Source: Castellaniella defragrans
Lineage (GTDB): Bacteria; Pseudomonadota; Gammaproteobacteria; Burkholderiales; Burkholderiaceae_B
DNA length: 64,000 nucleotides
Assembly: GCF_014203015.1 (NCBI RefSeq)
Contig: NZ_JACHIB010000012.1
Span: 62,001-126,000 of the forward strand
Reading direction: 5' to 3'
Part shown: positions 56,347-64,000 of the stretch, in pieces
How the letters are laid out: each line of letters starts with the position of its first letter
Numbering within the stretch: the first letter of the stretch is position 1
Translations under genes and position numbers: made by a program
Notes under the pieces: model-generated
What the model saw: only the letters and a program-made list of their open reading frames with translations
What the model was told of the DNA's origin: nothing
Database searches by the model: none

Positions 56347-57708
56347 TCAGCGGATGCCTTCCCCGGCCATTGCCTCGGGCGTGAAGGCCGTATCGGGGTA
56401 GCGGCCCACCACCTTGTATTGCTCCTTGGATTCATTCATGGCGCCGTCGTAATACCAGGCACCGGACAGGAGATCGTAGAAACCGGAATTCTGCGGCGAC
56501 GCGGTGGCCGGGAGGTCCGGCATGACGATGGGGTTGGCGAAGCCCGTCTGCCAGAGATTTCCCTTGGCGTCCCAGTGATCGGCCAGGACGGCGGTCCAGG
56601 TATCCTCATCCAGGTAGTAGCGGCGCTTAGAGGCCAGGTGCCGCTTGCCCTCCGCGACCGTCGCCTCGATCACCCAGACGCGATGCAGCTCGTAGCGCAT
56701 GTCCTCGGGATTGATGTGATGCGGCATCAGCACGTCCGCCAGCGGCCGCTGCAGGACCCGGTTGGCGTTGTAGGGGACGTACATCTCCTGCTTGCCCACG
56801 AGCTTCCAGTCGAAGCGGTCCAGCCGGCCGGTGAACACATCGACCTGATCGAAGGACATGATGCCGGCGCTGGCGGGGGTCGGGGTGTCGCAGCAGGCGT
56901 TGGGCAGCTTCTTGACCCGGCGCTGGCCGGTCAGGTACACCCAGGTCTGGGTCTCGTCCGCATCGAAGGCCTCGCGCCCCACGATCGCCTCCCCGGCGCG
57001 GATCGGCGGGCCGTAATTCAACAGGCGGATCATCCAGAAGACCTTGCCCATCGTTTCAGGCGAGCCTTTCTGGAAGTAATAGGGCATCTGGAAATCGCCC
57101 GAGGCCATGACCGAGTTCACCCGATCGCCGCTGGCCGTGCCCTGGATGCCGTGCACGTCCACGTGCCAAGCCGAGCCGCGCCAGCGCAGCAGATGATTCC
57201 ACATGGCTTCCGCCCCCGTCTTGGGAATCGGGAAGGGGATGCCCCCGTAAGCCCCCTCGGGGACGTCGTTCACCAGCGTCGCGCGGGTGGCGTTCTGGAA
57301 CGTGTTGTCGTAGACCCATTGTGGCGCGGCGGCGGTGCGATGGGTCGGGTAGACATTCACCCGGAAGGTGTCGGGATACTTCTTCAGCATCGCCTGCAGG
57401 CCGTCCGACAGCTTGTCGGCGTGCTGCGCCATATTGCCGGCATCGATGACGAGCACCGGCTTTTCGTCGGCAAACGGGTCGGGCCGCCGGCCGCCGTTCA
57501 CGAACCCCGGAATCGGGGTGGTATGGCCGCCCGTCCAGGCGGGGATCGCGCCGTCCGCACTGCCTGCCTTCTCTCCACCCAGAGGGGTCAGGTCGGTCTT
57601 CAGGCGGGCAGCCTCTTCGGCGGTGACGGCGGCCCGGACCTGCATGGCCGCCGTCAGGCAGGTCACGCCCAGCAGGGCCGGCGCCAGAATCTTGTACAGG
57701 GATTTCAT
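56347..57708 (-). CDS. DUF1329 family outer-membrane/periplasmic protein
   Basis: This 453-residue exported protein has a signal peptide (MKSLYKILAPALLGVTCLTA, cleaved after VRA) and then the DUF1329 opening KTDLTPLGGEKAGSADGAIP. DUF1329 has a LolA/LolB-like lipid-binding fold in distant comparisons and nearly always pairs with DUF1302, as here (24 bases apart). Roles proposed for the pair include handling hydrophobic molecules at the outer membrane; none is proven for this branch. Conserved Cys-Cys in NACCDTPTPASAG near 270 may form a disulfide. Confidence 0.9.
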   Translation of the reverse strand: MKSLYKILAPALLGVTCLTAAMQVRAAVTAEEAARLKTDLTPLGGEKAGSADGAIPAWTGGHTTPIPGFVNGGRRPDPFADEKPVLVIDAGNMAQHADKLSDGLQAMLKKYPDTFRVNVYPTHRTAAAPQWVYDNTFQNATRATLVNDVPEGAYGGIPFPIPKTGAEAMWNHLLRWRGSAWHVDVHGIQGTASGDRVNSVMASGDFQMPYYFQKGSPETMGKVFWMIRLLNYGPPIRAGEAIVGREAFDADETQTWVYLTGQRRVKKLPNACCDTPTPASAGIMSFDQVDVFTGRLDRFDWKLVGKQEMYVPYNANRVLQRPLADVLMPHHINPEDMRYELHRVWVIEATVAEGKRHLASKRRYYLDEDTWTAVLADHWDAKGNLWQTGFANPIVMPDLPATASPQNSGFYDLLSGAWYYDGAMNESKEQYKVVGRYPDTAFTPEAMAGEGIR

Positions 57709-57732
57709 CGCTGTCTCATCCAGTCTTGGAGG

Positions 57733-59436
57733 TTAGAAAGTGCGCTGCAGCGTGAACGAGACGAAGTCCCGGTCCGCCAGGTGCTGCTTGTAGGAGCCAT
57801 GCGGGTTTCCATCCGATCCGTATTCCAGGAACGTGCCCACGGGGCCGAAATAGTGGGTGTAATTCAGGCCGAAGCGCCACGCATCCAGGTAGCTGCCGGA
57901 CACCCCCACGCTCACGTCGCCCACGCGCTTGCCGTAGAAGGACCCTACGGCCATGGAATTGCCCTGCAGGCCATAGCCGACGCTGATCGGCACGGACAGG
58001 TCCACTCCCGGAAACACCTGGCGGTATTTGGGCGTGTAGGTCACACGCAGATTGGAGGCGTCCCGGGTTGCATTCGGATTCACGGCATCCTCGTTGCTGG
58101 TGATCCGGGTCACGCGGTTCCAGGCGATCTCGGCCATGAGATCGGCCTCGCGCGCCAGGAAGTTCGGCCCCAGGCTGACCATGGCGGACAGGTTCAGGTG
58201 CAGAGTGTTGCCCACGGCATACAGCGCCCGATCCTGGTTGTCCGCCAGGCCGGTCACGTCCAGCCGGGCATCGCTGCTGAGCGGTGCGTTGTGGCGCAGC
58301 GAAAGCTCGCCGGCCAGGTTCACATTGCCCACCGAGGCCGTGGCGCTGATCCCGTAGGCGCTCACGTCTTCGGGATAGACCATCACATACGAGCCCACGC
58401 GGCCGGTCGCGAAATTCGGCATGCCGGCAGCCGGACGCAGGTAGAGCTGCGGAGTCTTGTCGTGATATCGCACGGCATACAGGCCGTAATCCACTTCGCC
58501 GATGCGGAACTTCAGCTGCAGGCCGCCCTGGCCGGAATTCCGTGCTTCCACGTCGTCGCCGCGGAAGAACGCGGGGGCGTTGGCGAAAGGCCCGCCCGCG
58601 TGGCCCACGAGCATCCGCTCGCCGCCATCGCCGAAGAAATCGACCCCCGAGAAATAGCTGCCGGCAGCGGGCAGGCGGCTTTTCTCCCACTCGAACTGGT
58701 AGTACGCCCCCAGCGCCACGCTGGGCGTGAGCTGCAGTTGCGCGGACACCTGATTCACCGGGCGCATCAGTTCCTTGAACTGCGTGCCGGGCACGGATTG
58801 CGCCTTGATGACGTCGATGGGCGCCTGGGCGTTGGCAATGCCATTGGCGCCGAAGAACAGGGTTTCGCCCCACACCAGCGAATGGCGTCCCAGGCGCATG
58901 GTCAGCGGCCTGTCGCCCAGATCGGCACGGCCGAACACGAAAGCGTCCAGTAGCTCGACGTTGCGGCCATGGGCCCGGCGAGTCTCGGCCGTGTAGCGGT
59001 CGTAGGAACCGGACCAGATATTGGACGTGCCGGGCGCATCGTTCTGGTTGCGCCCCATATATTCGGTGTCATACCAGGCCGCCCCGCTGACGCGAAAGCC
59101 GTAATGCCGTTTGTAGACGAAATCCAGTTCGCTCAGCAGATCCAGGCGATTGGAAATCAGTCCCGGCTTGCGGAAATTCCGGTCTCCGTCGTCCGTATTG
59201 GGCCAGTCGGGCCCCGGCTCGGCAAGCAGCCGGGCATCCGCCCCCTCGACCCGCCACGCGGCGGAATACTTGACCGTGGTATCCCAGAGCACCCGCACGT
59301 CGGGATTGTCCAGATCCAGTTGAAACGCCTGCGCGGACGGGGCGCCCAGGGCCGCCAGCAGCAGGCCGGCAGCCCCGATCCGCAGCGGTCCGGCCAGGCC
59401 CGCATTTCGCGCTCGCATGCTTCCTCCGATGGTCAT
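57733..59436 (-). CDS. DUF1302 family outer-membrane beta-barrel protein
   Basis: This 567-residue exported protein has a signal peptide (RIGAAGLLLAALGAPSAQA), then FQLDLDNPDVRVLWDTTVKY, the standard DUF1302 opening. Many alternating hydrophobic strands follow, and it ends VSFTLQRTF with the terminal Phe of outer-membrane barrels. It is probably a pore or receptor for a hydrophobic substrate. I start at the ATG at 59436 because GAGGAGA lies before it; the frame is open to 59487, which overlaps the previous gene. It is the second gene of operon A. Confidence 0.9.
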   Translation of the reverse strand: MTIGGSMRARNAGLAGPLRIGAAGLLLAALGAPSAQAFQLDLDNPDVRVLWDTTVKYSAAWRVEGADARLLAEPGPDWPNTDDGDRNFRKPGLISNRLDLLSELDFVYKRHYGFRVSGAAWYDTEYMGRNQNDAPGTSNIWSGSYDRYTAETRRAHGRNVELLDAFVFGRADLGDRPLTMRLGRHSLVWGETLFFGANGIANAQAPIDVIKAQSVPGTQFKELMRPVNQVSAQLQLTPSVALGAYYQFEWEKSRLPAAGSYFSGVDFFGDGGERMLVGHAGGPFANAPAFFRGDDVEARNSGQGGLQLKFRIGEVDYGLYAVRYHDKTPQLYLRPAAGMPNFATGRVGSYVMVYPEDVSAYGISATASVGNVNLAGELSLRHNAPLSSDARLDVTGLADNQDRALYAVGNTLHLNLSAMVSLGPNFLAREADLMAEIAWNRVTRITSNEDAVNPNATRDASNLRVTYTPKYRQVFPGVDLSVPISVGYGLQGNSMAVGSFYGKRVGDVSVGVSGSYLDAWRFGLNYTHYFGPVGTFLEYGSDGNPHGSYKQHLADRDFVSFTLQRTF

Positions 59437-59452
59437 CGTGTCTCCTCGTTCG

Positions 59453-60595
59453 TCATTTATAGGTAGGTGTGCCGGCCGGCTCTTCACAGGCCGATGTGCG
59501 GGGCGCGGCCGGCGCCAGCCCCAGCAGCCGGGCCGCGTTGCCGCCCAGGATTCCGGCCCTCTGCGCCTCGCTCAGGCCGGGGATGGCCGAGATAAGGTCA
59601 TGGACGCCGTAATCGCCCATGTCGAAGGGGTAATCGGTGCCCACGACGACCTGGCCGGCACCCACGCGATCGATCAGATGGCGCAGGGCCTGAGCGTCGT
59701 AGAGCAGGCTGTCGAACCAGATCTGGCGCAGATAGTCGCTCGGCTTGCGCGCCATGGCCGCAGCTTCGGGCCGCACCCGGCTGCCATGGTCCGAGCGCCC
59801 GGGATACAGCGGCAGATAGCCCCCGCCATGCGCCGCCAGGATGCGCAGCTTGGGATGACGGTCCAGCACACCGCCGAAAATCAGGTGCGACAGGGCGATG
59901 GTGGTTTCCAGGGGCTGCCCGATGATGTTGGACAGATAGCTCTGATGCAGGCGGCTGCCCAGCCCGGTGCCGAAGGGATGGATGAACACCACGCACTCCA
60001 GCGCCGCGGCGCGCGCCCAGAAAGGTTCCAGGACGGGATCGTTCAGCTCCCGCCGGCCGACGTGCGTGGAAATCTCGACGCCGCGCAGGCCCAGGCGCAA
60101 GACGGCGTCCTCCAGCTGCGCGATGGCGAGTTCCGGATGCTGCAGGGCCACCATCCCCAGTCCCAGGAAGCGCGGGGAACACCGGGCGCAGCATGCGGCG
60201 ATGGCCTCGTTCTGCACGCCGACGATGGTCTCGGCCAGATCCGGCTCGGCCCAGTAGCAATACTGCGTCGGCGATGGACTCAGAACCTGGATGTCCACGC
60301 CCATGGCATCCATTTCGCTCAGGCGCAAATCGACGCTCACCAGCCGGGGCGCGGCATGCGGCAGCATGTGGAGGCGGTTGTGGTTCCTGGAGGCCTCTCC
60401 CATGGATTCCGCCAGCATGCGGATCTCGGCCTGGCGGGCAGGCTGGGCCGCCACGAGCGCGTCGACCTCCGGCACCAGGACGTGGCAATGCAGATCGACG
60501 GTGTACGCATGCGGCCCGACCGGATGCCGCGACAGGCTGGCCAGGCACTGCGGCGGGCAATCTCGGCCGCAAGTATGCAAGCGGATATCTGACAC
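59453..60595 (-). CDS. Amidohydrolase-2 family protein (ACMSD-like), GTG start
   Basis: This 380-residue TIM-barrel metal enzyme is of the 2-amino-3-carboxymuconate semialdehyde decarboxylase type. It has the HxH metal motif VDLHCHVLVPEVDA near residue 33, the histidine in CVVFIHPFGTG near 205, LAAHGGGYLPLYPGR near 255 and the acid in VVVGTDYPFDMG near 315. Members decarboxylate ring-cleavage products or aromatic acids. The GTG at 60595 is chosen for the AGAGGAGA seven bases before it; a longer ATG form from 60652 has no support. An N-terminal stretch (HTCGRDCPPQCL) has three cysteines not usual for the family. First gene of operon A, divergent from LysR. Confidence 0.87.
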   Translation of the reverse strand: MSDIRLHTCGRDCPPQCLASLSRHPVGPHAYTVDLHCHVLVPEVDALVAAQPARQAEIRMLAESMGEASRNHNRLHMLPHAAPRLVSVDLRLSEMDAMGVDIQVLSPSPTQYCYWAEPDLAETIVGVQNEAIAACCARCSPRFLGLGMVALQHPELAIAQLEDAVLRLGLRGVEISTHVGRRELNDPVLEPFWARAAALECVVFIHPFGTGLGSRLHQSYLSNIIGQPLETTIALSHLIFGGVLDRHPKLRILAAHGGGYLPLYPGRSDHGSRVRPEAAAMARKPSDYLRQIWFDSLLYDAQALRHLIDRVGAGQVVVGTDYPFDMGDYGVHDLISAIPGLSEAQRAGILGGNAARLLGLAPAAPRTSACEEPAGTPTYK

Positions 60596-60676
60596 TGCGT
60601 GGTCTCCTCTGACCGCATTTCCGGGCGTCTTCTGAATGCGCCCTGCAAACAAGTGTCAGAAAGAGTAAATTCTTTC

Positions 60677-60701
60677 GATCAATCCAAAAAATCGTTTGAT
60701 C
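60677..60701. promoter_or_regulatory. Inverted repeat, possible second LysR contact site
   Basis: GATCAA and TTGATC are separated by 13 bases, a half-site layout resembling a LysR activation-binding site. It lies between the stronger palindrome at 60706 and the start of the amidohydrolase gene, where the operon A promoter should be. Confidence 0.45.
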
Positions 60702-60705
60702 CGAT

Positions 60706-60734
60706 GTTTAGTATCTGTGAAACGGATACTAAAC
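60706..60734. promoter_or_regulatory. Perfect inverted repeat, likely LysR operator
   Basis: GTTTAGTATC and GATACTAAAC are exact inverted 10-base arms around a nine-base spacer. The site lies in the 201-base gap between the divergent LysR gene and operon A. It has the dyad symmetry and AT-rich character expected of the main LysR recognition site and is the strongest such element in the window. Confidence 0.8.
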
Positions 60735-60796
60735 ACGCCAGCGGCGGCCATCCACGCGCGCGAGACGGCCACGCCACGCCACCGAGGAGATTTGCC

Positions 60797-61735
60797 ATGC
60801 GTTTCAACCGGCTCGATCTGAATCTGCTAGTGGTCCTCGACGCCCTGCTCACCGAGCGCAACATCACGCGCGCGGGCGAGAAGATCTTTCTCAGCCAGTC
60901 GGCCACCAGCGGCGCCCTGGGGCGCCTGCGGGAATTCTTCAGCGACGAGCTGCTGGTGCAGGTGGGGCGCAAAATGGTGCTGACCCCGCTGGGGGAAAGC
61001 CTGGTCCGGCCCGTGCGGGCCACCCTGATCCAGATCCAGACCACGATCGACATGCGGCCGGAATTCGATCCGGCCGTCGCCGAACGCAAATTCACGTTGG
61101 TCATGTCCGACTACACGTCCACCGTGCTGATGCCCGACGTCATCCGCGCCGCCAGCCGGGACGCTCCCGGCATCAGCTTCGAGATCCTGACGCCCTCCGA
61201 CGATCCGCTCGAGCAACTCGAACGCGGCGAGGCCGACTTCGTCCTGCTGCCCGATCACTTCATCGCTCAGGGACACCCCTCGTGCCATGTCTTCACGGAA
61301 GACTTCGTCTGCGTATGCTGGGAGGGCAACCCGATGGTCGGCGAGACCCTGAGCGCGCGGCAATACCTGGACATGGGCCACGTGATGGTGCGCTTCGGCA
61401 GCCAGCTCAACCCCAGCCTGGATGAATCGCTGACCAAAAAATCGGGTATCGAGCGCAAGGCCGAAGTCGTGTCCACGACCTATGCGGCCATCCCCCACTA
61501 TGTGATCGGCACGAACCGCATCGCGACCCTGCAGCGCCGGCTGGCGTACCTGTGGGCGCACTACATGCCGCTGCGCATCCTGCCGCTGCCCGTGCATCTT
61601 CCCAAGGCGGGCTGGAGCCTGCAGTGGCACCAGTACCGCGACATGGACCCGGCTACCCAATGGATGCGCCGGCTGATCGTGGGCGTGGCCGGCGCCCGTC
61701 CCTCACTTGAACGCCGTTTCGATGAAACTGCGTAA
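60797..61735 (+). CDS. LysR-family transcriptional regulator
   Basis: This 312-residue regulator has the winged helix-turn-helix LDLNLLVVLDALLTERNITR at residues 6-25 and FLSQSATSGALGRLREFF near 32, then a periplasmic-binding-protein-like effector domain. The wording (NRLDLNLLVVLDALL, SDYTSTVLMPDV) places it in the NahR/NodD/LinR-like group, whose effectors are mostly aromatic. The ATG at 60797 has GAGGAGA before it; the frame is open upstream but includes the operator. It is divergent from operon A and very probably its activator. Its last 33 bases overlap the convergent amn gene. Confidence 0.92.
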   Translation: MRFNRLDLNLLVVLDALLTERNITRAGEKIFLSQSATSGALGRLREFFSDELLVQVGRKMVLTPLGESLVRPVRATLIQIQTTIDMRPEFDPAVAERKFTLVMSDYTSTVLMPDVIRAASRDAPGISFEILTPSDDPLEQLERGEADFVLLPDHFIAQGHPSCHVFTEDFVCVCWEGNPMVGETLSARQYLDMGHVMVRFGSQLNPSLDESLTKKSGIERKAEVVSTTYAAIPHYVIGTNRIATLQRRLAYLWAHYMPLRILPLPVHLPKAGWSLQWHQYRDMDPATQWMRRLIVGVAGARPSLERRFDETA

Positions 61736-63199
61736 TTTACGCGAGTGCAGGCGCTCGCCGGGCATCTCGCGCAGGTGTTCCAGCGCCCGGATGCCGATGT
61801 GCAGGTGCTGGCTGACCTGGGTGCGGTAGAAGGCGGTGGCCATGCCCGGCAGCTTGAGTTCGCCGTGCAGCGGCTTGTCCGACACGCACAGCAGCGTGCC
61901 GTAGGGCACGCGGAAGCGGAAGCCGTTGGCCGCGATGGTGGCCGATTCCATGTCCAGGGCGATGGCGCGCGACTGCGACAGGCGCTGCACCGGCTCCTGC
62001 TGGTCGCGCAGTTCCCAGTTGCGGTTGTCGATGGTGGCCACCGTGCCGGTGCGCATGATCTTCTTCAGTTCCCAGCCCGACAGGCCGGACACGTCGGCCA
62101 CGGCCTGCTCCAGGGCGACCTGGACCTCGGCCAGCGGCGGCACCGGCACCCACAGGGGCAGGTCGTCGTCCAGCACGTGGTCCTGACGCACGTAGCCGTG
62201 GGCCAGCACGTAGTCCCCCAGCCGCTGGGTGGTGCGCAGCCCCGCGCAATGGCCCAGCATCAGCCAGGCCGACGGCCGCAGCACGGCGACGTGGTCGGTG
62301 ATGGTCTTGGCGTTGGACGGCCCCACGCCGATGTTGATCAGGGTGATGCCGGTGTGCCCCGGGCGCTTCAGGTGGTAGGACGGCATCTGCGGCAGCGGCA
62401 CCGGCCCCGTGCGGGGCTCATCCAGGTTGTCGCGCGTGACGATGCGGTTGCCGGGCTCGACCAGTTCCGTGTAGCCGCCCGTGCCGCGGGCCAGCGTCTC
62501 GCGCGCCCACTGGACGAAGCCGTCGACGTAGAACTGGTAGTTGGTGAACAACACGAAGTCCTGGAAATGCACCGGCGCCGTGGCCGTGTAGTGCTGCAGC
62601 CGGTGCAGGGAATAGTCGATGCGCGGCGCGGTGAAGGGCGCCAGGGGGCGGGCCTGGTTGGCGCGGCCGCGCCAGGTGCCGTTGACGATGGCGTCGTCGG
62701 TCACCGCCAGGTCGGGCACGTCGAAGTGGTCGCGCAGGGTGTGGCCCGGGACCTCGGAGTACTCGCCCTCGACGTACTCGCCTTCCGGGAAGGCGAAGTG
62801 CAGGGGGATGGGCAGGTCGGACTCGCCGATCTCCACCGGCACGCCGTGGTTGCGCAGCAGCAGGCGCACCTGTTCGCGCAGGTAGTCGTGAAACAGGCCG
62901 GGCTGCGTCACCGTGGTCATGTAGACGCCCGGCTCGACCAGGTGGCCGTAGGACAGGCGGCTGTCGATTTCCTGGTAGGAATGCACCCGGATGCGGATCG
63001 CCGGATAGCAGGCGCGCACCCGCTGGCCGGTCTCCAGGCCGTTGACGCAGTATTCGCGGAAGGCGTCGCGGATGAAGGCGGTGTTGCGCCGGTAGATTTC
63101 CAGCAGCCGGTCCACCGCCGCGTCGGCGTCCTCGTAGCTGGAGAACGGGATCAGCGGCGGCAGCCGGGTCGGGCGCGCGGTGTCGATGAATTTTTCCAT
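61703..63199 (-). CDS. amn: AMP nucleosidase
   Basis: This 498-residue enzyme cleaves AMP to adenine and ribose 5-phosphate, regulating the adenylate pool. It has the AMN N-terminal domain (PPLIPFSSYEDADAAVDRLL near 14) and a C-terminal purine-phosphorylase fold with TLINIGVGPSNAKTITDHV near 287 and ALDMESATIAANGFRFRVPY near 425. The length is close to the E. coli enzyme (484). It is a housekeeping gene; its 3' end overlaps the LysR gene by 33 bases, so the catabolic cluster abuts it directly. Confidence 0.95.
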   Translation of the reverse strand: MEKFIDTARPTRLPPLIPFSSYEDADAAVDRLLEIYRRNTAFIRDAFREYCVNGLETGQRVRACYPAIRIRVHSYQEIDSRLSYGHLVEPGVYMTTVTQPGLFHDYLREQVRLLLRNHGVPVEIGESDLPIPLHFAFPEGEYVEGEYSEVPGHTLRDHFDVPDLAVTDDAIVNGTWRGRANQARPLAPFTAPRIDYSLHRLQHYTATAPVHFQDFVLFTNYQFYVDGFVQWARETLARGTGGYTELVEPGNRIVTRDNLDEPRTGPVPLPQMPSYHLKRPGHTGITLINIGVGPSNAKTITDHVAVLRPSAWLMLGHCAGLRTTQRLGDYVLAHGYVRQDHVLDDDLPLWVPVPPLAEVQVALEQAVADVSGLSGWELKKIMRTGTVATIDNRNWELRDQQEPVQRLSQSRAIALDMESATIAANGFRFRVPYGTLLCVSDKPLHGELKLPGMATAFYRTQVSQHLHIGIRALEHLREMPGERLHSRKLRSFIETAFK

Positions 63200-63296
63200 G
63201 CGCCCGATTATGGCAGGTCTGCGTGAACTTTTGCCGCCGGGATGAGCCTGGCCACCGGATCATGCCCACGGGCGGTTCCGCGCCGGGCGGGTCCGG

Positions 63297-63312
63297 GCGG
63301 CCTGCAGGCCGC
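63297..63312. other. 16-bp perfect palindrome between guaD and amn
   Basis: GCGGCCTGCAGGCCGC reads the same on both strands and lies in the 142-base gap between the guanine deaminase stop and the amn start. It could be a weak transcription terminator or a protein-binding site; no T-run is present. Confidence 0.3.
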
Positions 63313-63341
63313 GAGGTGGACGGAAGACAGGGAACTGCCTC

Positions 63342-64000
63342 TTACCCCCGCCGGTGCACCTCCCGCCCCGCCGCGTAGGTGGCGGCGATGGCGCGGTCGT
63401 CGCCCAGCATCGCCAGGGCGAACAGCAGTTCCTCCAGCGATTCGGCCAGGGCGCTGCGGCGCTCCAGCAGCGGCGTGGCCTTGGGGTCCAGGACGATGAA
63501 GTCGGCCTCGGCGCCCGGCTCCAGCGTGCCGATCCGGCCGGTCAGGCCCAGGTGCTTGGCGGCGCCCTGCGTGGCCTGCCAGAACATGCGCCGCGCCGTC
63601 AGGTAGTGGCCCGACAGGCGCGCGATCTTGTGCGCCTCGTTCATGGTCAGCAGCATGGAGAAGGACGAGCCGCCGCCCACGTCGGTGGCCAGGGCCACCG
63701 GCATGCCGAAGTCCTTGGCCGCCGCGAAATCGAACAGGCCGCTGCCCAGGAACTGGTTGGACGTGGGACAGTGGGCGGCGACGGCGCCCGCGTCGCGCAT
63801 GCGCCGGCGGTCGTCGTCGTCCAGCCAGACGCAGTGGCCGTAGACCGAGCGGGGCCGCAGCAGGCCGTAGCGGTCGTAGATGTCCAGGTAGCTGCGGTAG
63901 CCGGGGAACAGGCCCATGACCCACTTCACCTCGTCGCGGTTCTCCGACACGTGCGACTGGATGAACACGTCCTGGTAGCGTTTGGCCAGCTCGCCGCACA
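63342..64000 (-). CDS. guaD: Guanine deaminase, C-terminal part (start outside window)
   Basis: The 5' end of this gene lies beyond base 64000; 219 codons are visible. Residues show the amidohydrolase motifs of guanine deaminase: FIQSHVSENRDEV (metal/substrate His and Glu), VYGHCVWLDDDD (His), AHCPTSNQFLGSGLFD (the guanine deaminase-specific segment) and ALATDVGGGSSFSML (the metal Asp). It converts guanine to xanthine and ammonia. Beside amn it forms a purine-salvage pair, both leftward. Confidence 0.92.
   Translation of the reverse strand, partial: CGELAKRYQDVFIQSHVSENRDEVKWVMGLFPGYRSYLDIYDRYGLLRPRSVYGHCVWLDDDDRRRMRDAGAVAAHCPTSNQFLGSGLFDFAAAKDFGMPVALATDVGGGSSFSMLLTMNEAHKIARLSGHYLTARRMFWQATQGAAKHLGLTGRIGTLEPGAEADFIVLDPKATPLLERRSALAESLEELLFALAMLGDDRAIAATYAAGREVHRRG

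Noticed and set aside
56290-58953. 887-codon frame antisense to DUF1329/DUF1302
   Set aside because: Shadow of two well-supported exported proteins.

Overview
This is a very GC-rich, gene-dense stretch that looks like a chromosome of a betaproteobacterium of order Burkholderiales, most likely family Alcaligenaceae (Bordetella/Achromobacter-like). The reasons are the smg and topB housekeeping genes, three complete DctP-DctQ-DctM TRAP transporters within 15 kb, a full Liv-type ABC transporter, many SDR and FAH-family catabolic enzymes, and a poly-C/poly-G palindromic repeat of a type I recall from this group. No tRNA, rRNA, CRISPR array or insertion-sequence transposase was seen.

Left end (1-1948): a leftward sugar-uptake remnant with the start of a GH31 glucosidase, a MalK/UgpC-type ATPase and only the C-terminal 100 or so residues of a MalG-type permease. 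It is cut off next to smg. Between smg (1949) and topB (13874) sit gluQ, a 3-hydroxyacyl-CoA dehydrogenase-like gene, an AraC regulator, two SDRs and a leftward operon livKHMGF-BKACE. The set reads as uptake and breakdown of a branched or beta-hydroxy/beta-keto acid.

Middle (16657-34439): a LacI/GntR repressor faces a gluconokinase-TRAP operon, with two copies of one palindromic operator. A second TRAP operon (leftward) faces a tartrate dehydrogenase-aldehyde dehydrogenase-SDR operon. Its solute-binding gene carries a repeat element inside the signal-peptide region. Next come an orphan acetolactate synthase, a small SET-domain methyltransferase, and a third TRAP operon ending in an intrinsic terminator, followed by an alpha/beta hydrolase and a TSUP permease.

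35463-42001: an amino-acid/amine module (APC permease, a DUF3156-like gene, a FeaR-like AraC regulator, a PuuB-like oxidase, a cupin), then an aldo/keto reductase and YaeQ.

42146-61735: the most distinctive part, a two-operon catabolic and transport cluster under a divergent LysR regulator. Operon A (60595 to 50475, closed by a strong terminator) encodes an ACMSD-like amidohydrolase, a DUF1302 outer-membrane barrel, DUF1329, an MFS carrier, a FrsA/DHPON-hydrolase-like enzyme, a type I extradiol dioxygenase, a Rieske-like protein, an FAD monooxygenase and a cyclase-family hydrolase. Operon B (50211 to about 42146) encodes a YCF48-like propeller protein, an MMPL/RND transporter, a histidinol-dehydrogenase-like enzyme, an SDR and two FAH-family hydrolases. 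Together they suggest an undescribed pathway that moves a hydrophobic aromatic or polyketide-like compound across the envelope and breaks its ring. The window ends with amn and part of a guanine deaminase gene.

A recurring oddity is short (11-17 bp) tandem repeats in intergenic gaps. At two genes the repeat contains the stop codon itself.
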